64,000 nt of DNA from Pilatotrama ljubarskyi. Lineage: Eukaryota > Basidiomycota > Agaricomycetes > Polyporales > Polyporaceae. Positions 1-10,950 of the stretch are shown in pieces. The DNA is taken from contig MU277707.1 of NCBI GenBank assembly GCA_022385805.1, forward strand, positions 222,326 through 286,325. Reading direction: 5' to 3'. The first letter of the stretch is position 1. Each line of letters opens with the position of its first letter. The position numbers were made by a program, and so were the translations under genes. Below the pieces are notes generated by a model. The model was not told the origin of the DNA. It did not search any database and saw only the letters and a list, made by a program, of their open reading frames with translations.

Positions 1-3000
1 AGAACGGCAACTCGGAAGACAACGCCGACGACAGTGCAAGGTCTCAAGACTCCCAGTCGAACTCGGATGGGCACCGGGATCGTGGAGGCCACTCGGACGA
101 AGACGAGGACATGACCCTCGCCGACAGCGACTACGCAAGGAAGCGCCGAGAGCTTCTGCGGCTCGCTCGTAGTCTGGAGGACCTCGGGTAAGAGTTCCGG
201 CCCATCCTTGTGCGCTATCCACCTGAACTCACCAGATGACGTCCTTCTTGTCGTCAGGGCCAACGAGTTGATCGAGCTCCCGCGCATCGTAGTGATCGGC
301 GCCCAGTCGGGCAAGTATACGAATCTGGAGGCTCCACCCTTTGAGCTAACCCTTTGATCGCAGCGGGCAAGAGCTCCCTCGTGGAGGCTGTCACGGGTGT
401 GAGTGGGTGCTCGTTGCTCGTCAGTGCCGCGTCTGACACTTCCCTGGCTCAGATCAACGTCCCGAGGGACAGCGGGACCTGCACGAGGTACTACTACTTG
501 TACTGTTCTTATATGATCCAGATTGCTCACCCGGCACTCTGCGTTTAGATGCCCGATGGAATGCACCATCCTGACGGCGCAGTCTTCTGCCTGGTCCTGC
601 GCGATATCACTACGCTTCCTCGACGGCGACAGGCAAGCGAGCCAGACTCGGACGGTGCAAGGCTTCAGCCCCCTGCTGACAAGGAAGGCGGACGTTGAGT
701 TGTGGATTAGACGCGCTCAGGCCGCTGTTCTGTGCCCTCATATGCCCATGGAGACCTTCAGGAACAAGAGCCGCGACGAGCTGAGAGTCCTGACCGACGC
801 TGACGTCGATCCAGCAGTCCTGAGGTTCACTCGAAGCGTGGTCGTGGTCGACATCGAGGACCCAAGCGGGGTAGACCTGTCTTTCGTCGATTTGCCGGGT
901 ACGTACCGGCAGCGATACCTCGTCTCGGTGCGTCTTCACAGCTGTTACGCCAGGGCTGGTGCAGAACGTCGAAGACGACTCCATCATCGCCCTCGTCGAG
1001 CAGATGGTGAAGGAGTATATCCAGCAAGAATCCACCGTCATCCTCGTGACGCTACCAGCTACAGGTTTGGCATGCATTCGTCGTGCCTGGCGTATGGCAC
1101 CCCAGCTCAGATGCGATCTTCTTTATCCGTGCAGTCGACCTCGAGAACCAGCAAGCGCTCAAGTTTGCGAGGCTGGCAGATCCCGAAGGGCGGCGTACGA
1201 TCGGTCAGAGAGCTATTCGTGTTCCAGGCGTGTGATGTCTTACGCAGACGCCGCAGGGGTCGTGACGAAGCCGGACGGACTCGGCGATGGTGACAGCGGC
1301 ATGCGGGGCAGCTGGCAGAACATCTTCGAGGAGAAGGCTACGAAGCATCGTCTTCGGAAGGGATATTACTGCGTGCGCCTCTTGAACGACGAAGAGCGCC
1401 GCAAGAAGGTCTCCCGCGCGAAAGCGGAACAGATCGCCCGCCGTTTCTTCGACGAGACGGCACCCTGGAAGCATCTCAAGCGCACCCGGCGCCTCGGCAC
1501 CCGGAACCTCGTCCGCGACATCAGCCGCATCCTCGTGGACATCATCCAGGAAGCGTGCGTACTACTCGCTGCTCTCTCTTCGGTGCAGTCCGGCCTCACG
1601 TATGTGATCCGTGCAGCGTCCCGAAGATGCGCAGAGCCACGGCCGAGCGGCTCGCTCAGTGTCACGCGGACCTTGAAGGTTTGCCGCGGCTCCTCTCTTC
1701 GGACCCCACGGCCGAAGCGGTTCGCTGCGTCGTCGACTTCTGCAACAGCATGCGTCGAGCCGTTCATGGCGAAGGTGAAGACAAGTCCTTCGTCCGCCAG
1801 TGCCGCCACGAGTTCCGCGCCTTCGCGCGAGCGATTCGCGAGACAGCGCCCGACTTCCGTCCTTCAACCACCGTCGACGCAAACCAGGGGCGCATAGAGC
1901 TGGTGGGAGAGACACAGTCGGACGTCGATGATGATGCCTCCGTGATCGACTTCATGGAGATCCCGAGCCCGCCCATCAGCCTCGTCGACGTCAGGAGGGT
2001 GATCAAGGAGTGCGTTCTGACTCCGACGTGGTCCTACATGCTACTGAACACGTTGCAGATCGACCGGATGGGAGCTCCCTCACAATATCCCGTACGAAGC
2101 CAAGGTGCGCTTGATCAAGCGCTTCATGGAGCACTGGCCTGCGGCGAAGGAGAGGTGCTTCGATCGCGTTGTCGAGGATCTCAACGACGAGCTCTTGAAA
2201 CAGTCCAAGGACCACTTCGGCAGGTTCCTCCCGCTGGAACAGCTCATGAGGTTCGTCGACGCTCTGAAGCTCTGCTCTGTTTACTCAGGTCCGCCCCCGC
2301 GTTCGCATCGCGCCTACAGATCGACCTTGGCCGCTCAGATGGAGACATACGTTGGCGCCGCCCGTGCGATCGTCAAGAACTCTCTTGAGCGGGAGCTTGC
2401 ACCCTACGGAACGCAGAACAACCCCTACCTCGATACCATGCGCGACAAGTGGTTCGCCCGTTACAAGCAGGTCCGCGCAGACCCTCAGAATCACGGCCTG
2501 CACCGCCTACCCTCGTCCTCCGATGTACTGACCGGTGCGTAGTTCAGCCTCTCCTTCGTGTGAAAATCGCTCACTCGTTCGACGGGCTACCACCCGCACA
2601 CCGCTCATTAGCTGCGGAGCGCAATGCGTTGACGGCGTTGAGGGCTCTCGGCTATGCCAATGTCAGCGTACACGACCTTGTTCGCTTGTACCCTCGAGAC
2701 GCCTACGAGGACGAGATGACCGTCATGGCGGACGTTCGCAGCTACTTCCAGGTCGTCTACAAGGTACGCTCCCAGTGACGTTCAGCTCTGGGTACGCTAT
2801 CCTCAATATCGAGCCGCTAGCGCGTCGCCGACGACATCCCGGAGGCCATCAAGCTGAACCTCGTCTTCGAGTTCATCGATAGCCTCCAAGGCCACCTCAT
2901 CGACAGCCTCCGGCTCGGGGCTCCCGACGCACCGGAGCGTATGCGGGTGCTCTTGGCGGAGGACCCGAGCATTGCGCGCGAGCGGGCGAGGCTGCAGGAT

Positions 3001-3054
3001 CAGCTCAGGCGCCTGAAGGAGATCAAGGCCAAGCTGGACCACTTCGAAATGTGA
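1..3054 (+). CDS. dynamin-like GTPase, 5' truncated by window edge
   Basis: A large GTPase of the dynamin superfamily, which works on membrane fission or remodelling by GTP-driven self-assembly. The open frame enters at base 3 with an acidic Ser/Asp-rich lead, so the start lies upstream. Seen in order: P-loop GAQSAGKSS, G2 region with TRCPMEC, G3 DLPG near 890, a DPEGRRTIG stretch, G4 TKPDGL near 1265, then a middle domain containing WELPHNIPYE near 2070. The C-terminal part (2560-3054) reads as a GTPase effector domain and ends in a helical basic segment, KEIKAKLDHFEM. No PH or proline-rich domain is seen, which suggests an Mx/DRP-type member. About ten short introns are needed. One (311-363) is a GC-AG intron that cuts the P-loop. 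The stop is at 3052-3054. Confidence 0.9.
311..363 (+). other. GC-AG intron inside the dynamin P-loop
   Basis: The exon ends ...GCCCAGTCGG and the intron begins gcaagt and ends gcag. Joining base 310 to 364 gives the codons for GAQSAGKSS, the expected dynamin P-loop. No GT donor restores that motif, so a GC donor is the simplest reading. Confidence 0.75.
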
Positions 3055-3597
3055 TCGTGCGTCGGTCTCCCTGCCGGAGTCCCGCTCTCTTGGTGTATAG
3101 TGTACGTGTATCATGGGTCTGCGCGCAGGAGTATGTAGCCTGCATATCTGCTGTATATTAGACCGTACATCGCTGTAGACTGAACCGGACTGTAAGTATG
3201 TGTTTTCGTACGTCGAGCTGGCGAGGTTGGAGTCGCTGCGCCGCATGAATGCTCCGGAATGGCCGGCGCGGTGTGCCACGCTCGTCTGTCCTCCCCTCGG
3301 TGCTTCCCTGTGGCCTGTTTGTCCCCCCGCGCGCTCATAAAGATCGACGGGCGATGGCAAGTACGGGTCGTGACTCGCTTCTTTGCAAAGGAGCGACGAC
3401 GGGAGATGTGAACTGCCACCGGCGGCTCCATGGGCGAGGTGTCGGCGCTCGATCCCCAAGTTGCCAGTGAATGCGAGTTGCTGCGGGGGAGGCGTGCTTG
3501 CCTTCCAGTTCGCCCACGACACCAGGCCATCGCACGAACATACATCGCTCGCGTCACCAGTCCCAGGTTCGACTTCTCGCGCGGGGAGATCTGAGTG

Positions 3598-5391
3598 TCA
3601 TACAGACATGCTGCGCGTTCTAGTCACGCGCAGTCTCGGTGACGCGTCCGAGGCCGACGATGCCAGCCACCCGTCCTGTTTCCCAACGGCCTCCAGTTCG
3701 GCACCACGCGTCTCCTGTCGAGTCGTCCCGCTGGAGTCGCTCGCGTACTCCAAAGCTTCGGCATTGATCGTCGACTCGGAGCGCACCGGATGGAGCGGTA
3801 GGGTGAGCGGCGGCGAATCGGGCGTCGGAGGCGAGCTCCGGAGTATGATCTGGGTGTCTTGGCAGGACCTCTCGAGCGCGACGAGGGGGATGACGACGAC
3901 GGGGTACATGCCCTGCGTGCGGGAGCAACCGCCGATGAGTAGACAGCTCGGACAGAACCTGAGGGGTGGCAGGGGGCAACGAACGATGATGGGGACGAGG
4001 CAGCCGTTGCCGATGATGTAGAGCGTGCTCGCGAGGTCTCCGATGGCTGCGAGGTGCGGCTTCGGACCCGGGAGGCTCTTGAACCCGAGGGCGACGACGA
4101 CTGTCTGCGGATTTGCAATGCGTGAGCGCTTCGCATACGTGAAGTTGTGGGTGTGATACAGAAGCGATAGGGACACGCACCAGCAAGAGGCAGTAGAGCA
4201 CGCCGGACTCGGTGAGCAGTATCAGGATGCTCTCGACTTGCGTGCGTCTTGACGACCTGTGCGGGTACTTCTTGACGAATCGCCGATGCTGCCTGGCGGA
4301 ACCTTTAGCTTCATAAGGGGCGCATTCAGGGATGAGGGCGGACGAACCAGGTCTTGTACCCGATGACAGCGGTAGCGGACACGCTGGTGAGGAGCGAGAG
4401 GGCAACAGCGATCACCCCGTATAACGTATACCTATTCAAGGGGCCTATTGTTCTTCCGCCAGGAGCGGATGGCGCCTGTGAGGACGGGACGGCTGGGATG
4501 GCGTAAAAGTGGTCGTTGCATGTGCTGTAGGTGTCTGCGAATCCCATTGCTGCACGTTGGTCATGAGCCCGTGTACGAGGTCTCTGTCGTACGTGCATGA
4601 GCTGGACACACCGCTCGTGCCCAACAGAAGCACTACAGACAGAATGCGAACGGCGCGCTTTTCGGGCGATAGTACCCATGCGCGCCACCATACAATGGTG
4701 TCCCCGAGGACTATCTACGGGTGCGAGGGACTAGAACGTCAGCGTGCAGCCCGCAGAGCGACCCAGACACTTACATTGACGTTGGAAGCCACGGACGGAA
4801 CGCACGCCTGCAGGATGGAGTCGGCTACGGACGGCTGACCTGCTCTGTGCGGTAGGTCCTGCAACGAACACCCCGCCAGCGTACCTTCAGGCTCGCCATT
4901 GACGGCACTTTTCAGCGCCGCCGAGAGGCATCCTGCTTCCCATGACGAGAAGTCCAGTTCGGACGCGACCGACCGAGTGGTGAAGAACAAGAGGCGGAGA
5001 CCGGCGATCCAGTAGAGGATGCTCGAGATGTAAATCGCCAGCACGGTCAGTACCAGTATACGAGACGACCGCTGCACCTCTCCCCCTTTCCTCCTGGGAA
5101 CGTGTCGGTCAGATAATTGAAGATTTTGGTTGTAAACTCACGCACAGCAGGAGCTGGACGACGATTACTGTGAGCACTGTATGCGCCGCTGTCGTCGAGG
5201 CAGCCCTGTGTGAATCTTCCTGCATGCCACAAAGCAAGTGGTGATGACTCACCGGAAAAGGCGGTGTTTGCTACTGCTGGTGCTATATTGTTCATGTAGA
5301 TTCCCTCGGCAATATTCTTAGAGTCCGGGGTGACCTGATCTAGTAGGCTCGCAAGGGCCTTGGCCGAAAGCAATGGCGAGGCCGCGGGCAT
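3598..5391 (-). CDS. multi-pass (7TM-like) Agaricomycete membrane protein, copy A
   Basis: A membrane protein of unknown function in a family with a second copy at about 14.1-15.8 kb. Chosen start: ATG at 5389-5391 (MPAASPLLSAKALASLLDQV). Recognisable exons carry a hydrophobic segment near 5030 (LAIYISSILYWIAGLRLLFF), a loop and helix with DTIVWWRAWVL near 4660, a helix near 4370 (VIAVALSLLTSVSATAVIGY), a basic loop RQHRRFVKK, a helix near 4210 (LLTESGVLYCLLL) and a last helix after GMYP near 3900. The C-tail is Ser/Pro-rich and probably cytoplasmic. Introns are short and the exon order matches copy B, so the gene model is supported by the paralogue. The topology recalls fungal receptor-like proteins, but nothing here names a ligand. 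Exact boundaries of exon 2 are uncertain. Confidence 0.7.
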
Positions 5392-6377
5392 CGTGACAGT
5401 CGCTGTCAGAGCGACGAAGTTGGAGGGCCCTTGGGGAACGCTCGAGGATAGGGGCCATGGGGAAGGATGCACCGCATGTATGCAGGGATATCCTGATGCT
5501 TCGCTGGGCCCAGGGAAACGGGCGTCCCGGCGCTGCAGAGCATCGTCAAGTCTTCTCCGGCTGTGGACGCGGCCCTACGACAGCGCTTGTGCGGCGTGGT
5601 AGTCCTAGTGCGCGCGCCCATGCGCCAGTAGGTCGAGGGATGTGACTTCTAATCCGTTTACCTGCCCAGCGTGAGGTCTGGTGAGCATATGGTGGTGAAG
5701 TTATGAAGCCGTCCGTGACGCCCACAATGGATGATCGTGGGATGAGTGGTCGGTTGGCGTGGACGTCCCTTGCTGTTTAGATAGGTAGACGTACACCGCC
5801 CACTGGATGTGGAGGGATCTTCACCGGCCAGCCAGTGATGGCGGTAGCGCGTCTGGTGATTCGACTTGAAGTACTGGTAAGTACTTCCTCTCGATGACAT
5901 CGCTCTTGTCGAGAGTAAGTACTTGACGTCGGCGCATCCTGATGACGACGTGAGCCTAGTTCGCCGCCGTAGGGACCATGGTTTGGCGTGCACCAGTATT
6001 ATATGTGGGACTTCAGTGAAGGAGAAGAGATACGCTCAGGGCTCAGACTCAGGCCAGGGATCGAAGCTGACCTTCGCATTGAGGCTTGCGCTCATCATGC
6101 TCCGAGCGTACAATCGCTGCATCCCAGCACCGGGTCTTGGTTGGAAGGTCTCACGACAACCAGCTACTGTACTCAAGTGATGGAATCCGGAGAGGACATG
6201 ACGGGGAAGGCCAAGCGTGGGGCGCCCGTCTGCTCGTTCGCGTGTTAGAAGCAGCACGGGCGAACGTGCTTGTTCGTGTTGAGCCTGAGCACTCTGACTC
6301 CAGGTCCATCGGCCGGAGAGATTACGAATAAACAGTAGTTTTCCCCGCGATCGAGATGTGACCGCCGCAGAGACGTG
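5392..6377. other. intergenic, no gene recognised
   Basis: Only short overlapping open frames without recognisable motifs or splice-consistent continuations are seen. It separates the membrane protein start (copy A) from the 3' end of the tRNase Z gene. Confidence 0.5.
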
Positions 6378-8470
6378 CTACTGCGACGGGTCATAAGCGC
6401 CCCGTCCTCGCGCCCGCTTGTTCTCGTTCCAGCCCCGGCCGCGTCCCCTCTCCGCGCCTCTGCCCCCTCTGCCCCCGCTTGGCCCACCCCCTGCCCACGT
6501 GCCGTACCCCCGCCTCGACTCGTACCCTCCCCTCCCGCCTCCACTCCCGCTCGCCCCCTCGCCGTCCCGCCCACGCTTGCGGTACGGATCGTGCCGCGCG
6601 CCCATGCTCTCCGCACTCGCGCCGTACGTCTCCGCCAGCCGGCTCGCGTGCTCCTCCGAGAGCGGCGCCGCGCTCTGTATCCCGCCCCTTCCCCGCCCTC
6701 CTCCACCACCAGCGACGCTCTCCTCCATCTCCATCTCCGTCGCCAGCTCTTGCTCGCTCCCCAGAACTCCCACAGCATCCGAACTCGCATCCTCCTCGAC
6801 GCCGGCGTCCTCGAGCAGCGCCTCGCTCGGCGCGCCGACCTCCTCCACCACGCGCGGCGGGTTCGGCGGGATGCTGACGGTGAGGAAGTCCCACGCCGCC
6901 TGCGGGTACACCCGCGTGCTCGGGTCCGGACTCCACGCCTGCGCGGCCTGCTTCTCGATCTCGCGCATGCACGCCAGGCGGAACTTTTCCTGGCCCGAGC
7001 GCCCGGGCGGCATCTCTGGCGCGGGGAACCTGCAGACGGCCGATGTCAGCCTCGACGGTCCACCCGGCGATAGTAGGAGTGGAGGGGAGAGAGACGTACC
7101 GTGCGCCGATGTGGTTCAGCACGAGTCGCTGCGCGCCGACGCGCCGCGCGAACGCGCCAGCCATCGCCGGCGTGCTGTGTCCCCGCTCGCGCGTCTTCGC
7201 CTCCACGCTGCCCTGCGTGCGGTTCCGCCCCGTGCGCTCGTACGGGTCGACGCGCGGCGGAAGGTACGCGTCCGTCGCCTCGTGCACGAGCAGCGACACC
7301 GGCACGCGCACGGGCACGCTCGCGCCTGCGTCTGCGAACTCCTCTATCTCGGGGAGCGCGGAGGACGCGGAGAGCGCGAAGGGCGGGTCGGCGTGGACGA
7401 GCGGGAGGAGCGGGGACGGGTCGGACGTGTCCCCGAGGAGGACGAGCTTGCGCGGGAGCGGGGAGGTCGGCGTTAGCGCGTGTTGCGGGAGCTCGCGGAT
7501 GATGTAGCCGATGCACGGGTCTGCGCGCGCGGGTCAGCAGAGGCGGAGCAGGCGTATGCGTGGACGGGCGCACCTCGGTGCTCGATGGGCCCGGCGTCGA
7601 CGAGCGCGCCCCACCTGTGTCGGCCGGCCGGGACGTCGACGATGCCGCGCCAGAATCCCTCGTCGTCGCACCAGATGTCGCGTCCGACGCACTCGCTCTC
7701 GCGTCGCACGTCCGCCTCGTCCGCCTCCGCGCCTGCTTGTACGTCGGCCTGTACGGAGGGCGCTTCGCCAGGGAAGAGGAGCTCGTGCACGGCGTACGGG
7801 TGTTGGCTGTGCGTGTGCGTGAGGTGCCAGAGGGTGCGGAGCATGCGGCGCACGCCGCGCGGGCCGAAGATCTCGACGCGTGGTGGCTGGGCGTTTGGCG
7901 GGGGCGCGTCGGGGTCGACGGCGCTCGGTGGTTTTGGGATGCCGAGGACGTTGCGGAGGACGGTGAGGAGGCCCATGGTGTGGTCGGCTTGCGCGCACCG
8001 ATCAGGATGCGACGGTTAGCCTCCTACAGTATATGGGCAGAGTCGGAGCGAGCGCTCACCGTGCATGTGTGTGATGAATATGTTGGAGACTTGGCTGACG
8101 CGCAGCCGGCGGTTCTCGGTGTTCCTGTTGAAGGGCTGCAGCGCGAACTGGCGCACGGTGCCCTCGGCGCAGTCGACCACTGTGGGAGGCGGGGAAGATC
8201 AGTCTACTGCGCGCGAGTGAGCGGGGTCGCCTGAGGGAGAGAGTGATACATACTCCAGAGAGAGCCGTCGCCGAGGGGCTCGACGACGAGGCTGGAGCAG
8301 TTGCGTGTCTCGGTCGGTCCGCCGCCGCTGGTCGTGCCGAGGAAGGTGACGGTGATGTTTCTGGACATTCTGGTCGACTTGAAGCGTGGATGGAATGCTA
8401 GTTTTTGTCGTGCTAGTCGTCGCGATGCGAGTGTTAGAGGAGAGAGAGCGCGGAGGAGGACCGAGCTCAT
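6378..8470 (-). CDS. tRNase Z (tRNA 3' endonuclease), long N-terminal form
   Basis: A metallo-beta-lactamase endonuclease that removes 3' trailers from pre-tRNAs. Exons: 8254-8470, 8179-8060, 7987-7574, 7520-7100 and 7029-6378 (607 aa, frame consistent). Visible motifs: the N-terminal TVTFLGTTSGGGP, VVDCAEGT-type region, the zinc motif HMHADH formed across the 8059-7988 intron, GDTSDP near 7430, HEAT near 7285 and a downstream NHIGARF carrying the last His ligand. Two in-frame starts matter. ATG 8470 (or 8494) adds a basic, Ser/Leu/Arg-rich, acid-poor segment (MSSVLLRALSPLTLASRRLA) that looks like a mitochondrial presequence. ATG 8368 gives MSRNITVTFLG, the normal catalytic start. The C-terminus is an unusual Gly/Arg-rich RGG-type tail (about residues 520-600). 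Enzyme identity is firm; dual targeting is inference. Confidence 0.9.
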
Positions 8471-8494
8471 TTCATCGTCGCGCAAGAGTTGCAA

Positions 8495-8896
8495 ACAATA
8501 AGGATCACACAGTATTCACACTGTTGGGTGAGACGACATCATTCCTCCACTCCGCTCGGGTTAGGGTTACGCTTTCTGCTGTGATACCTTACAGCGTCGC
8601 ATCACGGTCCAGTAAGTTCTACGACTGTACAAGTACAAGTTATGGGCTGGCAGTAGTAGTACCGAGCGTTCTTGAGAAAACCAGGGACATATGAGTATCC
8701 ACGAAGGCGACCGTATTGAGGCAGCATGCGAGACTCCGTACGTGGACAAGCACGCCTTCACATGCTACTCGAGTAGTACGGAGCAACCTTGGTGGCGCCG
8801 CAATGCTGGCTGCAGCCGTCGTGCAGAGAGTCGGACGTGCCCTACGCATCCAACTCGAGAGCGAAGGAGGCTACAGAGCACGACGCGCTCTCTTCT
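8495..8896. other. intergenic, no gene recognised
   Basis: Probable 5' flank of the tRNase Z gene. No motif or repeat stands out. Confidence 0.4.
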
Positions 8897-10424
8897 TCAT
8901 GCCGTGCCGGGCTGCTCACGATCCTCCACGAGCCGGTTCAGCATGTGCGAGTCGTGTTCCTTCTTGATCAGCTCTCCGCCCTCGACGTCATACGGGTATT
9001 GGACCGTCCCCTCTTCCCCGGCCCAGTCAAAGTGGACGTAGACCAGCATCAGTCCGCCATCCTGGCGTAGAAAGAGATTCGCGTCCCGCAAGTCGCCAAA
9101 CACAAAGTTCTGCTCGTGCAGCACCCTCGCCGCCAAGTTCCAGAGCTGCGCACGTTCCGCCGCCGTCATCGTCTCCCGGTCATCCTCGTCCTTGATGTGG
9201 TCCATCACGACGACGTACATCCCCACACTCTCTACCTTCCCGTAGAACGCGAGAGGTCCGTCCAGGTGTTCACAGAGATTCCGGTGCGCCTTCTCCAAGT
9301 ACTGGTGCGCGAACTTGACGACGACGTCGCGCCTGGGTCGTCTGTCGCCAAAGTCCGCGCGGGCGGCCATGAACAGTGGCCAGCTGTACCTCTACAAGTC
9401 CATCTGGCTTGGCCGCTTGATCGTTTTGGTCGAGGATAGTCTCCAGGAGAATTCGGCCACGATGCTGTCATGAACAGCTTCATCAATGCCGCCCTTGTCC
9501 AGAGCGTCGATCCGGTCTGCCTTCGATTCATAGAGTCCAGCGCACGGCCTGACGAGTCTCCGTGCAGAGGCGATCTCTTGCCGCTCGAGTGCTTCGTCTC
9601 CGTTCCAGACGCGCAAGAGGGTTGAGAACGCCGGATGATAGACGGTGATCGGTACGTCTGAGACTGGGTCCAACGGCCGCTCGTTATATATGGCGTCCGA
9701 GCAGTCGAACGCCTGAGTATTCCGCAGTTGACTCGGAGCGGCTCCTTGCGAGGGGGACCTGCGCTGCCGGCGGGCCGAGGCAGTCCTCTCCCGCGCTGAG
9801 CGTGCCAAGTCTTAGAAACGGTGCATACGAGAGATTGCCTTGCTTACGGCCTTCCTCTGGTGCTAGGAAGCGACGGGAGCTTGGAGGAGAGCGCGGAGCT
9901 GCGTGCGCTGTATGAGCATGGAAAGAGGGCATCGTGTGGTGTTACACAGTACTAAGGACGAGGCCCGGGTTCTCCAGATGCTTGGGATCGACATAAGGAG
10001 ACTCATGACCCATCCAGCGATGTGCAGTTATCGCCAAGATTGTCCGAGGAGTCGTCGTTGACCTTGTCCTCGTAGGCTTTGATGACCTTCCCGTGAACCT
10101 TGGTGCGAGAACAGCCTGGTGTGTTTGGCAGCTGTCGCGACTCCCCGGCGTGAGTACGTGGACGAGGCTTGGGTACAGCACCGTGCGCCTGTGCTTACTA
10201 TGTAGCCTTCCATGAAGAAGTCGCCTACATCCTTGGAGAGTGACTGACTTGCGATAGGGCCCGCGAGTCTTGAACACGGCAGACAAAGCTGATTCGATCT
10301 TGTCGGAGGGCATAAAGCACTTGTACACAACGAAGTCACCGAGAAATCGACATGGGTCAGAGAGAGTCGGCGTGTGGAGAAACGCCTGGCAGATCGTCTT
10401 GAGCGGATGTGCTTCGTCGGACAT
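8897..10424 (-). pseudogene. broken copy of the kinase-like gene at 42.3-44.5 kb
   Basis: The beginning (MSDEAHPLKT at 10424), middle (RRQRRSPSQGAAPSQL near 9770; VPITVYHPAFSTLLRVWNG near 9620) and end (GDLRDAN near 9090; GGELIKKEHD near 8970) match the intact paralogue at 42,305-44,474 in order. About 150 residues of the paralogue are absent: after SSTKTI (about 9420) the copy jumps to RADFGDRRPRRD (about 9360), losing the glycine-rich N-lobe region, with a stop at the junction. The activation-site VDFDW of the paralogue reads VYVHFDW because of a 6-bp insertion, and the INMNGDIGW segment is missing. It is a decayed duplicate. Confidence 0.75.
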
Positions 10425-10950
10425 GATGGCGTCGCTCTGGGCTAAGCGACGTTGTCGCAAAGAGAAAGCGAGTCCTTTATGGTCAATCGAACACGGACGT
10501 TGAACTTGAAGTTGGCGACCACCGCACAGCCACGTGGCCGCTTGAAGTACATACGCTCACGGCCTCGGAGTGCTGGACATTGGACCGGTCGGTGGACGAC
10601 CGACTCGAGTGCGAGGCACCCCTCAAGCTACAGCACAATTGATGCACGGCTACAGGAATGGATCATGTGCACTGCCTGCCTCTGCTACTCCACTGTCTTC
10701 ACAGAATGTCAACTGTCGTCAAGTTCTCGACGTTCCTGTCCGCAGGCGTGCAGCATCTGATGGACCTACATACTACAAGTAACACGACTCCCGACCGTTC
10801 CGCTTTCTCTCCCCGCGACACTGGATGTCTCCCTGTTCCTCATAGCCACTCCCATTTCAGCTCGTTTTTCGGTCGAGTCCGCGTCGGCCCCGGGCCCTCC
10901 GTCCTTCTGCTTCGAGTTGTTTCTTAGTCGCGTGCGACGATCAGCTATCC
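10425..10950. other. intergenic, no gene recognised
   Basis: Lies between the divergent kinase-like pseudogene and the first DUF6533 gene and probably contains the promoter of the latter. A T/C-rich tract runs from about 10,790 to 10,920. Confidence 0.4.

Noticed and set aside
6375..7573. Several long plus- and minus-strand frames over the tRNase Z 3' half
   Set aside because: Alternative phases of Gly/Arg- and Pro-rich sequence; only one phase continues the enzyme motifs.
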